Of a stretch of DNA of 64,000 nt, positions 42,145 through 51,519 are shown piece by piece (position 1 is the stretch's first letter; each line of letters begins with the position of its first letter). The position numbers and the translations under genes are program-made. The stretch is from Bradyrhizobium sp. BR 10289 (GTDB taxonomy: Bacteria > Pseudomonadota > Alphaproteobacteria > Rhizobiales > Xanthobacteraceae), in NCBI RefSeq assembly GCF_019455385.1, contig NZ_JACOFR010000012.1, forward strand, positions 124,001-188,000, given 5' to 3'. The notes under the pieces were generated by a model. The model made no database searches. It worked only from the letters and a program-made list of their open reading frames with translations, and was not told where the DNA came from.

Positions 42145-42960
42145 ATGGTAACGAACAGGACACCGGCGGTGCTCGAATCCGGCCTGACGCATCTCGCCGT
42201 CAGCCTGCGCGGCGTGACGAAGGCCTATGACAACGGCGTCATGGCGCTCGGTCCGCTCGATCTCGCCGTGCGCAAGGGCGAGTTCATCTCGCTGCTGGGC
42301 CCGTCCGGCTGCGGCAAGTCGACGGCGCTGCGCATCGTCGCGGAGCTCAGCCCGCCCTCATCGGGCATCGTGCGGGTGGCGCGCCATGAAGGCGTCGCGC
42401 TGCCGGGCCACGGCATCGGTTTCGTGTTTCAGGAACCGACTCTGATGCCCTGGGCCAGCGTGCGCGAGAACGTGCGGCTGCCGCTGAAGCTCGGCGGCGT
42501 GGCGAAGGCCGAGGGGCGCGCGCGGGCCGACGCGGCGCTTGCCAGCGTCGGTCTTGCCGATTTCGCCGAGGCCTTCCCGCGCGAACTGTCCGGCGGCATG
42601 AAGATGCGGGTGTCGCTGGCGCGTGCGCTCGTCACCGATCCGGATATCCTCCTGATGGACGAGCCGTTCGCCGCGCTCGACGAGATCACGCGCTTTCGCC
42701 TCAACAACGATCTGCTGGCGCTGTGGCGAGCCCTTGGCAAGACCGTCATCTTCGTCACCCATTCGGTGTTCGAATCCGTCTACCTGTCGCAGCGCGTCGT
42801 GGTGATGACGGCGCGGCCCGGCCGCATCCAGGCCGATCTCCGCATCGAGACCGTCGAGCCGCGCGGCGAGGCGTTTCGTACCTCCGCCGCCTATTCCGAT
42901 TATTGCCGGCGCGTGTCGGCCGCGCTGGCGCCGTCCTATTCGGAGCAGTCGACGCTATGA
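42145..42960 (+). CDS. ABC transporter ATP-binding protein (NitT/TauT type)
   Basis: A 271-residue ATPase with Walker A (GPSGCGKST), Q-loop (FVFQEPTLMPW), signature LSGGMKMRVS, Walker B (ILLMDEPFAALD) and switch His (FVTHSVFESVYLS). It pairs with the permease, whose ATG overlaps its stop by four bases. The start at ATG 42145 lies 41 bp after the palindromic repeat. Confidence 0.9.
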   Translation: MVTNRTPAVLESGLTHLAVSLRGVTKAYDNGVMALGPLDLAVRKGEFISLLGPSGCGKSTALRIVAELSPPSSGIVRVARHEGVALPGHGIGFVFQEPTLMPWASVRENVRLPLKLGGVAKAEGRARADAALASVGLADFAEAFPRELSGGMKMRVSLARALVTDPDILLMDEPFAALDEITRFRLNNDLLALWRALGKTVIFVTHSVFESVYLSQRVVVMTARPGRIQADLRIETVEPRGEAFRTSAAYSDYCRRVSAALAPSYSEQSTL

Positions 42961-43775
42961 ACGCGCAAGGCTCCGCCGTTGCAAAGCCATCCGGCGCGCA
43001 GCGCGCGATGCGGCTCGTGCTTCCGATCATCGTATTCGCCGCGGGCCTTCTCGCCTGGGAGCTGGTGGTCCGCCTCAAGGACATTCCGCCTTACGTGCTG
43101 CCGGCGCCTTCCGTCATAGTCATGACCCTGATCAAGGACTGGCCCGTGCTGTCGCAGTCGCTCGCGACCACGCTTCTGACGACACTGGAAGGCTTCGTCG
43201 CCGCCAGCATCGGCGGCATTGCACTGGCGCTGCTGTTCAACCAGTCGAAATGGGTGGAATATTCGCTGTTCCCCTACGCGATCGTGCTTCAGGTGACGCC
43301 GGTCATCGCGATCGCACCGCTGCTGCTGATCTATCTGGAGCAGCAGACCGCCGTCGTCGTCTGCGCCTTCATCGTCGCCTTTTTTCCGGTGCTGTCCAAC
43401 ACCACGCTCGGGCTGAATTCGGTCGATCGCAACCTCGCCGGCCTGTTCCAGCTCTATGGTGCATCGAAGCCGCAGACCCTGCGCTTCCTGAAGCTGCCGG
43501 CGGCGCTGCCTTATATCCTCGGCGGCCTGCGCATCGCCGGCGGTCTGTCGCTGATCGGCGCGGTCGTGGCCGAGATTGCGGCCGGAACGGCCGGTGCCGG
43601 CTCCGGGCTCGCCTACCGGATCGCCGAGTCAGGCTACCGGTTGAACATACCCCGCATGTTCGCAGCGCTGCTGCTGTTGTCGCTGGCCGGGATTGTCATC
43701 TATGGGGTGCTGGCGGTAGTTTCCCACCTCGTTTTACGGCGCTGGCATGAGAGCGCGCTTGGAAAGGAAAACTGA
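42957..43775 (+). CDS. ABC transporter permease (NitT/TauT type)
   Basis: A 272-residue inner-membrane protein with about six helices and the coupling loop NLAGLFQLYGASKPQTLRFLKLPAALPYIL region. Start and stop overlap both neighbours (ATGA with the ATPase, TGATG with the dehydrogenase), so the operon is tightly coupled. It completes the second ABC importer. Confidence 0.88.
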   Translation: MNAQGSAVAKPSGAQRAMRLVLPIIVFAAGLLAWELVVRLKDIPPYVLPAPSVIVMTLIKDWPVLSQSLATTLLTTLEGFVAASIGGIALALLFNQSKWVEYSLFPYAIVLQVTPVIAIAPLLLIYLEQQTAVVVCAFIVAFFPVLSNTTLGLNSVDRNLAGLFQLYGASKPQTLRFLKLPAALPYILGGLRIAGGLSLIGAVVAEIAAGTAGAGSGLAYRIAESGYRLNIPRMFAALLLLSLAGIVIYGVLAVVSHLVLRRWHESALGKEN

Positions 43776-44764
43776 TGTCTACCGGTTCGATTTCGTCCGA
43801 CAAGATCGACCTTCTGATCTATGGGCCGGCGCGGCCGATCCTCGAAAACGGGTTTTCCGATCATTTCGTCGTGCACACGGCCGAGACGCGAGGTGACCTC
43901 GAGCGGCTGACCCCCGCGATCCGCGAAAAGATCCGCGGCGTGGCCGTGACGGATCATACCGCCCGCGTCGACAAGGAATCATTGTCGCAATTGCCCAAGC
44001 TCGAGCTCGTGTCGAGCTTCGGTGTCGGCTACGACCACGTCGATGCCAAATACGCGGCCGAGCGCAACATCATCGTCACCAACACGCCTGATGTGCTGAC
44101 CGAGGAGGTCGCCGATGTCGCGATGGGCCTTCTGATCTGCACCCTGCGCGAATTCATCAAGGCCGACCGCTACGTGCGTTCCGGTCTCTGGCAGACCCAG
44201 AATTATCCGCTGAGCGTCGGCTCGCTGCGCGACCGCAAGGTCGGCATCGTCGGCATGGGCCGGATCGGCCAAGCCATCGCGCGCCGGCTCGATGCCTCGC
44301 TGGTGCCTGTCGTCTATCACTCGCGCAATCCGTCCAAAGACGTTTCCTACAAGCACTACCCGGACCTGATCGAGATGGCGAAGGCGGTGGACACCTTGAT
44401 GGTGATCGTGCCGGGCGGTGCCTCGACCGCCAAGATTGTCAATGCCGAGGTGCTGAAGGCGCTCGGCCCGCGCGGCGTGCTGGTCAACGTCGCGCGCGGC
44501 TCCGTTGTGGACGAGCAGGCGCTGATCCAGGCGCTGAAATCCGGCACCATCCTCGCCGCCGGCCTCGACGTGTTCGCGGCCGAGCCGAACGTGCCCGACG
44601 AGCTCAAGACCATGCAGAACGTCGTGCTGCTGCCACATATCGGTTCGGCCTCGGTGGTGACGCGCAACGCGATGAATCAGCTCGTGATCGACAATCTCAA
44701 GGCCTGGTTCTCCGGCAAGGCCCCGTTGACGCCGGTTGCGGAAACGCCGTTCAAGGGACGCTGA
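43775..44764 (+). CDS. D-isomer-specific 2-hydroxyacid dehydrogenase
   Basis: A 329-residue NAD(P)-dependent dehydrogenase. The Rossmann motif is KVGIVGMGRIGQAIARRLD. Catalytic residues lie in NVARGSVVDEQAL (Arg), AAGLDVFAAEPNVPDE (Glu) and LLPHIGSAS (His). It interconverts 2-oxo and D-2-hydroxy acids, for example glyoxylate or hydroxypyruvate with glycolate or glycerate. Stop-start overlaps with both neighbours place it in the ABC operon, so it may process the imported compound. Confidence 0.88.
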   Translation: MSTGSISSDKIDLLIYGPARPILENGFSDHFVVHTAETRGDLERLTPAIREKIRGVAVTDHTARVDKESLSQLPKLELVSSFGVGYDHVDAKYAAERNIIVTNTPDVLTEEVADVAMGLLICTLREFIKADRYVRSGLWQTQNYPLSVGSLRDRKVGIVGMGRIGQAIARRLDASLVPVVYHSRNPSKDVSYKHYPDLIEMAKAVDTLMVIVPGGASTAKIVNAEVLKALGPRGVLVNVARGSVVDEQALIQALKSGTILAAGLDVFAAEPNVPDELKTMQNVVLLPHIGSASVVTRNAMNQLVIDNLKAWFSGKAPLTPVAETPFKGR

Positions 44765-45486
44765 TGGGCATTCTTCGGGTCGTTGCATCCGCCGTCGCGG
44801 CCTCCTTGGCCGCGATCGGCGCCGTCGCGGCCTGCTGGGCCGCGATCGGCATCGCGTCTGCGCAGGATGCGACGACCCTGAAGAAGGAGATGGTCGGGCA
44901 GTGGGAGCTCTCGACCACCGAGCGCAGCAAGACCTGCGTCGTCACGATGAAGGGAGACGCCGCAGGACAAGGCTTCAAGCTGGAGCTTGAGCCGGCCTGC
45001 AAGACCGCATTGCCCTTCACCAAGGACATCGTCGCCTGGAGCATCAAGGGTCTCGACATCGTCCGTCTGCAGGATGCGACAGGTGAGGCCGTGATCGACT
45101 TCACCGAAGTCGAGGCGGGCATCTTCGAGGGTCTGCGCCAGGGCGAGGGCGTCTACATCCTGCAGGACCTCGCCGCCGCCCGCTCGATGGCGAAGTCGAT
45201 GGACCAGATGATCGGCGACTGGTCGATGGTGCGCGGCAACGGCCAGCCGGTGTGCGGGTTGACGCTCACCAACACGGAAGCCGGGGCCGACAATTTCCAG
45301 GTCTTCCTCAAGCCGAAATGCGACGCGGCCATCGCGCAGTTCAACCCGACGCAATGGCGGCTCGAGCGCGGCCAGATCATCCTGATGTCGAAATCGGGCG
45401 AAGCTTGGCAGTTCGAGGCCGACGACAACGCACAGTGGCGGCGCGTCCCCGATACCGCCGATCCCCTGATCATGCTGCGCCAGTAG
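44764..45486 (+). CDS. Exported double-domain Inh/AprI-type protein
   Basis: A 240-residue protein with signal peptide (ending near ASA-QDAT) and two tandem Inh/Omp19-like beta-barrel domains. The first (about 38-130) has GQWELSTTERSKTCVVTM with a cysteine pair; the second (about 145-240) has GDWSMVRGNGQPVCGLTL and KPKCDAAI. Inh proteins inhibit secreted serralysin-type proteases in the periplasm. Single-domain members are the norm. The ATG overlaps the dehydrogenase stop, yet no protease gene is near, so a link to the transporter is unexplained. Confidence 0.75.
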   Translation: MGILRVVASAVAASLAAIGAVAACWAAIGIASAQDATTLKKEMVGQWELSTTERSKTCVVTMKGDAAGQGFKLELEPACKTALPFTKDIVAWSIKGLDIVRLQDATGEAVIDFTEVEAGIFEGLRQGEGVYILQDLAAARSMAKSMDQMIGDWSMVRGNGQPVCGLTLTNTEAGADNFQVFLKPKCDAAIAQFNPTQWRLERGQIILMSKSGEAWQFEADDNAQWRRVPDTADPLIMLRQ

Positions 45487-45559
45487 GCGCGAGTGCGATT
45501 GCGCGGCAGTTGCTCCAAAGCGGGATGTGTCATGCTTCACTCGATGCGTCCCGAGGTTT

Positions 45560-45711
45560 CACCTCTCCCGTAGGGAGAGGTCGGATCGCATCGAAGATGC
45601 GATCCGGGTGAGGGGTCCAGGTCTCACTGGTCGCGGCACCCCCTCACCCGGATTGCTCAAGGGCGCAATTGCGCGCCTGAGCAATCCGACCTCTCCACGC
45701 TGGGAGAGGTC
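45560..45711. repeat. Dispersed palindromic repeat, family D (copy 2)
   Basis: cctctcccgtagggagagg opens the element. An 11-bp stem with GAA loop follows: cggatcgcatc (45582-45592) and gatgcgatccg (45596-45606). A second 11-bp stem, cggattgctca / tgagcaatccg, is in the right half. It fills the gap between the convergent Inh and lysozyme-like genes. Confidence 0.85.
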
Positions 45712-45741
45712 AACCACCCGGCCGTCCCTCACTCCCTCGTT

Positions 45742-47130
45742 CTACGTCGTCACCTTCGGCGGCGGCGCGGTGCCTTGCGCCCATTTCTCCAGCTTGCCGA
45801 GCACGCCCCAGGCGGTGAGCGCCAGCGAGATCGGCATCGCGAACTGGCCGAGGCCCGGCACCGCCGAGACGATGGTTCCGAGCAAGCCGGCAATACCGCC
45901 GGCATTCGGGCTCGCCGTCACCGACGAGAGCAGCGCGGTGAGCACCGAGCCGCCAATGCCGAGCGCGGTCTTCTTGCCGTCGAGCAGCTTGCCGATGGTC
46001 TCGCCGAGCGCGCCGTTGACCTGGCCGAGCACGGGCTTGCCGTCCTTGTTGAGCAGCGCGCCGAGCAGGTCGATCACCTGCTTCAACTGATCGACGGGCG
46101 CGGCGCGGGGCGCGACCGGCGTGGTCGTGCCCGGCACGGTGCCGGTCTTGTTGACCAGCGTCAGCAGCCGCTCGAGCAGGTTGATCGGATCGGCGGCCGC
46201 CGGCGCCGGGTTGCTCGGCACGGCCGGGACCTTCGGTCCGGATTGGAACAAGATCATCAGATCCTCCAGACGCTTCAAAACGGGGGACAAATCTGCCGGT
46301 TGCGCAACCGTCACCGATTGCTGCGCCGCGCGCGTGATGGCAGCGACCGTCACGCCGTCCAGGGCGCCGGATTCGGTGATGCCGTGCTGCTGCTGAAACT
46401 GCGCTACCGCCGCCTTGGTCTTCGGTCCTACGATGCCGTCTTCCTCAAGCGGGGGATTGGCGCCGAGCTTGTTGAGCGATTGTTGCATCAGCAACGCCAT
46501 CGGCGCGATCCGCTCCTCGGGCTCGAGTTGGCCCACCAGCCCCGGGGCGCCGTCGAGATTGATCGAGGAGTCCAGTTCCATCATCGCCCGGAGGATCGTC
46601 GCTGCGCCCAGTTGCTTGTCGACCTCGCTGGACGAGAATTCGCCATCACCGACGAACTTTCCACCCCTCTGCTCCGGCGGCCCGTAGATATTGGATCCAG
46701 ACCACAGATACGGCGAATTGATGCCGCGGCCGCGATAGCCGAAGCCGTTATACTGCTCCAGCCGAAACATCGTTCTTGCAACGCCCCAGTCGCGTGCGCC
46801 GATAAATCCCTCGTGCCTAAGCGCGTCCACGGCGCCTTCGGCGAACGAGCTAAACGGGCCATGTCCCTTCGGGACGATGGTCGTCATCCGATTCAGCGGC
46901 TGGCCGTTTCCGAGATATTTGCTGAAATTGAAACTGGCTTCGCGCGAATGAAGGATGGCGACGAACCACCAGGGTACGTCGGTCTTCTCTTCGATCTGCT
47001 GATAGATGTCCTTGTTCTTGATGGCCGTGTTCGCCGCGTGGTTCGCCTCGTCGGCGTGCGAGGGCCTGATCTTCATGTTGGACCAGTTTCGTTCGTACTC
47101 GTCCTTTATCCTGTCGAATGACACAGCCAT
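45742..47130 (-). CDS. Lysozyme-like peptidoglycan-binding protein
   Basis: A 462-residue protein without signal peptide. Residues about 30-190 look like a lysozyme-type muramidase region (WWFVAILHSREASFNFSKYL, DWGVARTMFRLEQYNGFGYR). Residues about 215-285 are a PG_binding_1 domain (NKLGANPPLEEDGIVGPKTK, AVAQFQQQHGI). A proline/alanine linker and a hydrophobic glycine-rich C-terminal region (about 395-450) follow. It resembles endolysin-like proteins of phage or gene-transfer origin, but no phage genes surround it. How it leaves the cytoplasm is not apparent. Confidence 0.7.
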   Translation of the reverse strand: MAVSFDRIKDEYERNWSNMKIRPSHADEANHAANTAIKNKDIYQQIEEKTDVPWWFVAILHSREASFNFSKYLGNGQPLNRMTTIVPKGHGPFSSFAEGAVDALRHEGFIGARDWGVARTMFRLEQYNGFGYRGRGINSPYLWSGSNIYGPPEQRGGKFVGDGEFSSSEVDKQLGAATILRAMMELDSSINLDGAPGLVGQLEPEERIAPMALLMQQSLNKLGANPPLEEDGIVGPKTKAAVAQFQQQHGITESGALDGVTVAAITRAAQQSVTVAQPADLSPVLKRLEDLMILFQSGPKVPAVPSNPAPAAADPINLLERLLTLVNKTGTVPGTTTPVAPRAAPVDQLKQVIDLLGALLNKDGKPVLGQVNGALGETIGKLLDGKKTALGIGGSVLTALLSSVTASPNAGGIAGLLGTIVSAVPGLGQFAMPISLALTAWGVLGKLEKWAQGTAPPPKVTT

Positions 47131-47381
47131 TGTTCGGCTCCCGCAAATGGATGGATGATCGAAATCTCATGCAAGTCAGATGTGAACCGGGCGCCGTGAT
47201 CGGGGCGTGACCGCAGCGTGATCCGGGCGAATGTGGCAGGTTGCCGGTCGGAGCCATATGAAATGGCTTACAGATTTCGGCCCGCCAGATCGGGAGCCCT
47301 ATGTCAGTCCAGGAACCGGCGAGGCCGTCCATCCGTTAAAAATGCAGACGGTTCGGCAAGGAGCCCTGCAAGGAGGCCCGA

Positions 47382-47756
47382 ATGGCCAAGCGCATCCTGG
47401 CGATCGGCATCGAGCCCGGTAACGCGGATTACAGTGCGTTCCCGCAACTGACGCCCGAGCTCGTGCGCGGCTATATCGAGGCGCAGCTGTTGCGCCTGCG
47501 CGATCTCGGCTTCGAGGTCACCAGCTGCCTGATCGATCTCGATGCCACCGCGGAAGCCGGCGTCACGGCGGCGCTGCGCGAGGAGAGCTTCGACTGCATC
47601 GTGATCGGTGCCGGCCTGCGCGAGCCGAAGGAGCGCCTGCTGCTGTTCGAGAAGGTGCTCAACCTCGTCCATCGCCTCGCGCCGGATGCCGCGATCTGCT
47701 TCAACACCACGCCCGCCGACACCGCCGAGGCCGTGCAGCGCTGGATCGAACCGTAG
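47382..47756 (+). CDS. Conserved small cytosolic protein, unknown function
   Basis: A 124-residue protein with an alternating beta-alpha pattern: AKRILAIGIEPGNADYS, FEVTSCLIDLDATAEAG, FDCIVIGAGLREP and APDAAICFNTTPADTAEAV. This suggests a Rossmann-like or flavodoxin-like fold, but no cofactor motif can be named. A very good ribosome site (aaggagg) precedes the ATG. Confidence 0.65.
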   Translation: MAKRILAIGIEPGNADYSAFPQLTPELVRGYIEAQLLRLRDLGFEVTSCLIDLDATAEAGVTAALREESFDCIVIGAGLREPKERLLLFEKVLNLVHRLAPDAAICFNTTPADTAEAVQRWIEP

Positions 47757-47897
47757 CCTGGCGGCCCGAGAGCCGCCCGCAGGGCTGGCGCGACAAGCGG
47801 GCCTCCGGCGCAACACGCGCGCGGGCTGCGACGTTGGGTCTGGTCCAAGGTCGTTCCGGACGCTATGACTGCAAGCGTCAATCGGGAGGATTTGGAG

Positions 47898-48203
47898 ATG
47901 CTTCGAGCTGTTGGAATGGCGGTGTGTCTGACCGTTGCGCTTGTCCTGCCGGCGCATGAAGCGGCCGCCCAGGATGCCGTCGGCGGCGCGATCATCGGCG
48001 GTGTCGGCGGGGCAATCCTCGGCGGTGCGCTCGGCGGAGGCCGCGGCGCCGCGATCGGTGCCGTCGTCGGTGCCGGCACCGGCGCTGCGATCGCCTCTGA
48101 AGGCGAGCGCCGCCGCTCCGGCTATTACGCCTATCAGCGCGGCTGCTACATGCAGCGCCCCGATGGATATTACGTCCGGGTCGATCAGCGCTATTGCTAT
48201 TGA
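47898..48203 (+). CDS. Glycine-zipper secreted protein
   Basis: A 101-residue protein with a signal peptide (ending near AAA-QDAV), then a glycine zipper (GGAIIGGVGGAILGGALGGG) likely to insert in or bridge membranes, and an aromatic, cysteine-containing tail (RGCYMQRPDGYYVRVDQRYCY region). Similar proteins sit in rhizobial envelopes. ATG 47898 follows gggagg and tggag. Confidence 0.7.
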   Translation: MLRAVGMAVCLTVALVLPAHEAAAQDAVGGAIIGGVGGAILGGALGGGRGAAIGAVVGAGTGAAIASEGERRRSGYYAYQRGCYMQRPDGYYVRVDQRYCY

Positions 48204-48264
48204 GATATCTGCGCGTCCGAACCGACATCGGTACCATCGCGTGCCTGCACGGTGATGCCGAGCC

Positions 48265-48978
48265 CTAGATCAGCCGCATCCCCCGCAAGCTCGCATGCCC
48301 GCCCTTGCCGACGATGATGTGATCGTGCACCGCGATCCCCAGCGGCTTGGCGATGTCGATGATCGCCTTCGTCATCTGGATGTCGGCCTGCGAGGGCGAG
48401 GGATCGCCGCTTGGATGATTGTGCACCAGAATGAGCGCGGTCGCCGATAGCTCCAGCGCGCGCTTGATCACCTCGCGCGGATAGACCGGGGTGTGGTCGA
48501 CAGTGCCGGTCTGCTGCACCTCGTCGGCGATGAGCTGGTTGCGCTTGTCGAGGAACAGCAGGCGGAATTGCTCCTTGTCGGAGAACGCCATGCTGGAACG
48601 GCAATAGTCGATCACCTCGTTCCAGGACGACAGCGCGTTTCGGCTGTTGACCTCGCCCTTTGCCACACGGCTTGCGGCGGCCGCGATCAGCTTGAGCTGA
48701 TGGATCGCGGATTCGCCAATGCCGTCAACCTCGCGCAGCCGCGCCACGGGTGCGTGCACGACTTCGGCGAACGAGCCGAATATCTTGATCAGCGTCTTCG
48801 CCAGCGGCTTGGTGTCGCGCCGCGGCAGCGCCGGAAACAGCGCCATCTCCAATAGCTCGTAGTCGCTCAGCGCATCCGCGCCGGCGCTGTAGAACCGCTC
48901 GCGTAGCCGCTCGCGATGGCCGTGATAGTGCGGCGTGTCCTCCGGCTTGCTCTTGTCGTGGTCGGGTTTGGCGGGCAT
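48265..48978 (-). CDS. radC: RadC family JAMM-domain protein
   Basis: A 237-residue protein with an N-terminal helix-hairpin-helix-like region ([20 protein letters not shown]) and the JAMM metalloprotease-like motif [16 protein letters not shown] (HxH and Asp). The RadC name comes from an old DNA-repair assignment that has not held; the true activity is unknown. Length and motifs match chromosomal RadC. Confidence 0.88.
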   Translation of the reverse strand: MPAKPDHDKSKPEDTPHYHGHRERLRERFYSAGADALSDYELLEMALFPALPRRDTKPLAKTLIKIFGSFAEVVHAPVARLREVDGIGESAIHQLKLIAAAASRVAKGEVNSRNALSSWNEVIDYCRSSMAFSDKEQFRLLFLDKRNQLIADEVQQTGTVDHTPVYPREVIKRALELSATALILVHNHPSGDPSPSQADIQMTKAIIDIAKPLGIAVHDHIIVGKGGHASLRGMRLI

Positions 48979-49068
48979 CGGCCGCCAGCATCGCCGGGGA
49001 AGTCTGCGTTTGCAACCGTCAATTGCGGGGGTAAATCCGGTTCACGCCTGTCCGGCGAACCCCAGAGC

Positions 49069-49887
49069 TCACCCGATCTGCTTCTCGCCGTGCCGCTCCG
49101 ACAGCGTGAAGATCTCGACGCCCGTGGCGGTGACGCCGACTGAGTGCTCGAACTGCGCCGACAGCGAGCGGTCGCGGGTCACGGCGGTCCAGCCGTCGGA
49201 GAGGATCTTCACATGCGGCTTGCCGAGATTGATCATCGGCTCGATGGTGAAGAACATGCCGGGCTTGAGCTGCACGCCTTCGCCGGGCCGGCCGATATGG
49301 ATGATGTTCGGCTCGTCGTGGAACATGCGGCCCAAACCATGGCCGCAGAAATCGCGCACCACGCTCATGCCCTGCGGCTCCACAAAACTCTGGATGGCGT
49401 GGCCGATGTCGCCGGTGGTGGCGCCGGGCTTCACGGCGACGATGCCGCGCATCATCGCCTCATACGTGACCTCGATCAGCCGCTCGGCCTTGCGCGCGAT
49501 CGGGCCGATCGCATACATCCGGCTGGAATCGCCGTACCAGCCGTCGACGATGAAGGTGACGTCGATGTTGACGATGTCGCCTTCCTTCAGCGGACGGTCG
49601 CCGGGCATGCCGTGGCAGACCACGTGGTTGAGCGAGGTGCAGGTCGAGTAGCGATAGCCGCGATACATCAGCGTCGCCGGATAGGCGCCGTGGCTGAACG
49701 CGAAGTCGCGGACGAACTGGTCGATGCGCTCGGTCGGCACGCCGGGGCCGACGATGTCGGTGAGCTCGTCGAGGCACTTCGCGACCAAAGCCCCCGCCTT
49801 GCGCATGCCGGCAAAGGCGCTCGGCCCATGCAGCTTGATCTGTCCGGTCTTGCGCAGGGAGGTATCGGTGGCTTCGACGTAGCTCAT
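49069..49887 (-). CDS. map: Type I methionine aminopeptidase
   Basis: A 272-residue pita-bread fold enzyme. The five metal ligands are all present: Asp in VNIDVTFIVDG and GDSSRM, His in DFCGHGLGRMFH, Glu in FFTIEPM and Glu in FEHSVGV. A conserved His in LNHVVCHGMP also fits. It removes the initiator methionine from nascent proteins. Downstream of radC in the same orientation, with a 90-bp gap. Confidence 0.93.
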   Translation of the reverse strand: MSYVEATDTSLRKTGQIKLHGPSAFAGMRKAGALVAKCLDELTDIVGPGVPTERIDQFVRDFAFSHGAYPATLMYRGYRYSTCTSLNHVVCHGMPGDRPLKEGDIVNIDVTFIVDGWYGDSSRMYAIGPIARKAERLIEVTYEAMMRGIVAVKPGATTGDIGHAIQSFVEPQGMSVVRDFCGHGLGRMFHDEPNIIHIGRPGEGVQLKPGMFFTIEPMINLGKPHVKILSDGWTAVTRDRSLSAQFEHSVGVTATGVEIFTLSERHGEKQIG

Positions 49888-49993
49888 GCGGGGCTGGTCT
49901 CGATGTCGGCGGAAGGGCTTGATTTCAGGCCCTAATCTAATGATCGCTGGCCTTCATGCAAGTTAAGCGTGCCGAATACGCCCGAAAGCGGGC

Positions 49994-51310
49994 CTAATTG
50001 GGGACTTCTACGGTGGTTTCCACCGGCAGGGCGCCGCCGCGGACGCGGATTTCGCGGACCGGATAGGGAACCCGGATGCCCTCGCGCTTGAAGGCGTCCC
50101 ACAGCGCCAGCATCACGTCGCTTTTGACATTGTCCATGCCGTCGGGGTCGGCGAGCCACAGGGTCAGCGAGAACTTCATGCCGGCCTCGGCGAACTCGGT
50201 CAGCAGGCAGTTCGGCGGCTTGGCCTTCTGCGCGCGCGGATGGGCGGTCGCGGTCTCGATCGCGAGCTTGCAAACCAGCCTGGGGTCGGCGTCGTAATTG
50301 GTGCCGAAGGCGATCTTCACCAGCGTGTTCTTGTCGGTGTAGGTCCAGTTGACGACCTTCTGCGTCACCAGATCCTCGTTCGGCACCAGGAATTCGCGGC
50401 CGTCGCCGGCGGCGACGGAAATATAGCGCGTCTTCATCGCACTGATGCGGCCGGTGTTGTCGCCGATGGTGACGAGGTCGCCGGGCTTCACCGATTTGTC
50501 GGCGAGCAGGATGATCCCCGAGATGAAATTGGCGACGATCTTCTGCAGGCCGATACCGATGCCGACGCCGACCGCGCCGGAGAACACCGCGAGCGCCGAG
50601 AGGTTGATGCCGACCGCGTCGAGCGCGATGATCACCGCCACCGACAACAATCCGATGCGGATGATCTTGACCAGCAGCACCTGCACCGACGGCGTCAGAT
50701 CGGTCGTCGAGTTGATCCGGCTCTCGGCGAAATTGCTGGCGATGTTGGTGGCCCAGAACGCGATCAGCAGCAGTGCGCCGGCCTTGATCACCAAGAGCGG
50801 CGTCAGGCGGAGGCCGCCGAGCACGATGGCGAAGGAATCCAGCAGGTCGACCGTCGCATCCAACTGGCCGATGATGGAGAGCGCCGCGACGAACCAGGCC
50901 GTGACCGACACCAGCTTGACGATGAAGGCGTTGCGCAGCACCGAGGTCACGAGGCGGATCACCAGCCAGGCCAGCCCCATCTTGGCGGCGACCATCAGGA
51001 GATAGGAACGGCTCGGCCAGGTCGCGTGATACATCACCACGCGGGAGACGATCACCAGCAGCGTGAACACCGCCGTGGAGGCGCTGCTCACCATGACGCG
51101 GGCAAAATGCCGGAGCGGCAACGGCCAGCGCATCGCCAGCGAGCTCATGTCGATGCGGTTGCGAATGGTCGCCTCCGCGGCATAGGCGATGCCCGCGGCG
51201 GCAAGAATGAGGCCGAATTGCAGGTAGAACCATGGTGAGGAGATTTCCGCCCCGACGCTGCGTGCGGTCGTCTGCACGAACTCCATGAAGTCTTTCAGGT
51301 CCATGTCCAT
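49994..51310 (-). CDS. MscS-type mechanosensitive channel
   Basis: A 438-residue membrane protein. Several N-terminal helices lead to the pore-lining helix and MscS core (AVGVGIGIGLQKIVANFISGIILL, given at about 268-291), then the beta domain (VKPGDLVTIGDNTGRIS, VPNEDLVTQKVVNWTY). It releases solutes upon osmotic down-shock. ATG 51310 (MDMDLKDF) was preferred to a longer reading that begins in non-coding sequence. Divergent from the antiporter gene. Confidence 0.88.
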   Translation of the reverse strand: MDMDLKDFMEFVQTTARSVGAEISSPWFYLQFGLILAAAGIAYAAEATIRNRIDMSSLAMRWPLPLRHFARVMVSSASTAVFTLLVIVSRVVMYHATWPSRSYLLMVAAKMGLAWLVIRLVTSVLRNAFIVKLVSVTAWFVAALSIIGQLDATVDLLDSFAIVLGGLRLTPLLVIKAGALLLIAFWATNIASNFAESRINSTTDLTPSVQVLLVKIIRIGLLSVAVIIALDAVGINLSALAVFSGAVGVGIGIGLQKIVANFISGIILLADKSVKPGDLVTIGDNTGRISAMKTRYISVAAGDGREFLVPNEDLVTQKVVNWTYTDKNTLVKIAFGTNYDADPRLVCKLAIETATAHPRAQKAKPPNCLLTEFAEAGMKFSLTLWLADPDGMDNVKSDVMLALWDAFKREGIRVPYPVREIRVRGGALPVETTVEVPN

Positions 51311-51519
51311 CGGTTCTCGTCGGGATGCGGGGGAGGAATTGATTCGAGGGCGCCGCAGAATCCCACAAAGGGCTTGGGCAGGCCATCGATACACCGCGAA
51401 GTGAAGCGCGTTAAGGCCGCAAAATACGGTCAGATTGCCGCGAGCCACGAAAATGGGTTGGCGCGCGGGGGGAGCGACGATATGGATGCAAATCCAGCGA
51501 TTTCTAACCCGGAAGGTGG

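Noticed and set aside
48265-48978. RadC as a mark of a mobile or anti-restriction island
   Set aside because: Plasmid- or phage-borne RadC proteins are usually shorter and lie with mobility genes; this copy is full length beside housekeeping map.
49932-51386. Long second open frame on the minus strand over the MscS gene
   Set aside because: It is the shifted frame of the channel gene, arginine-rich and without any domain; the MscS frame is clearly the coding one.
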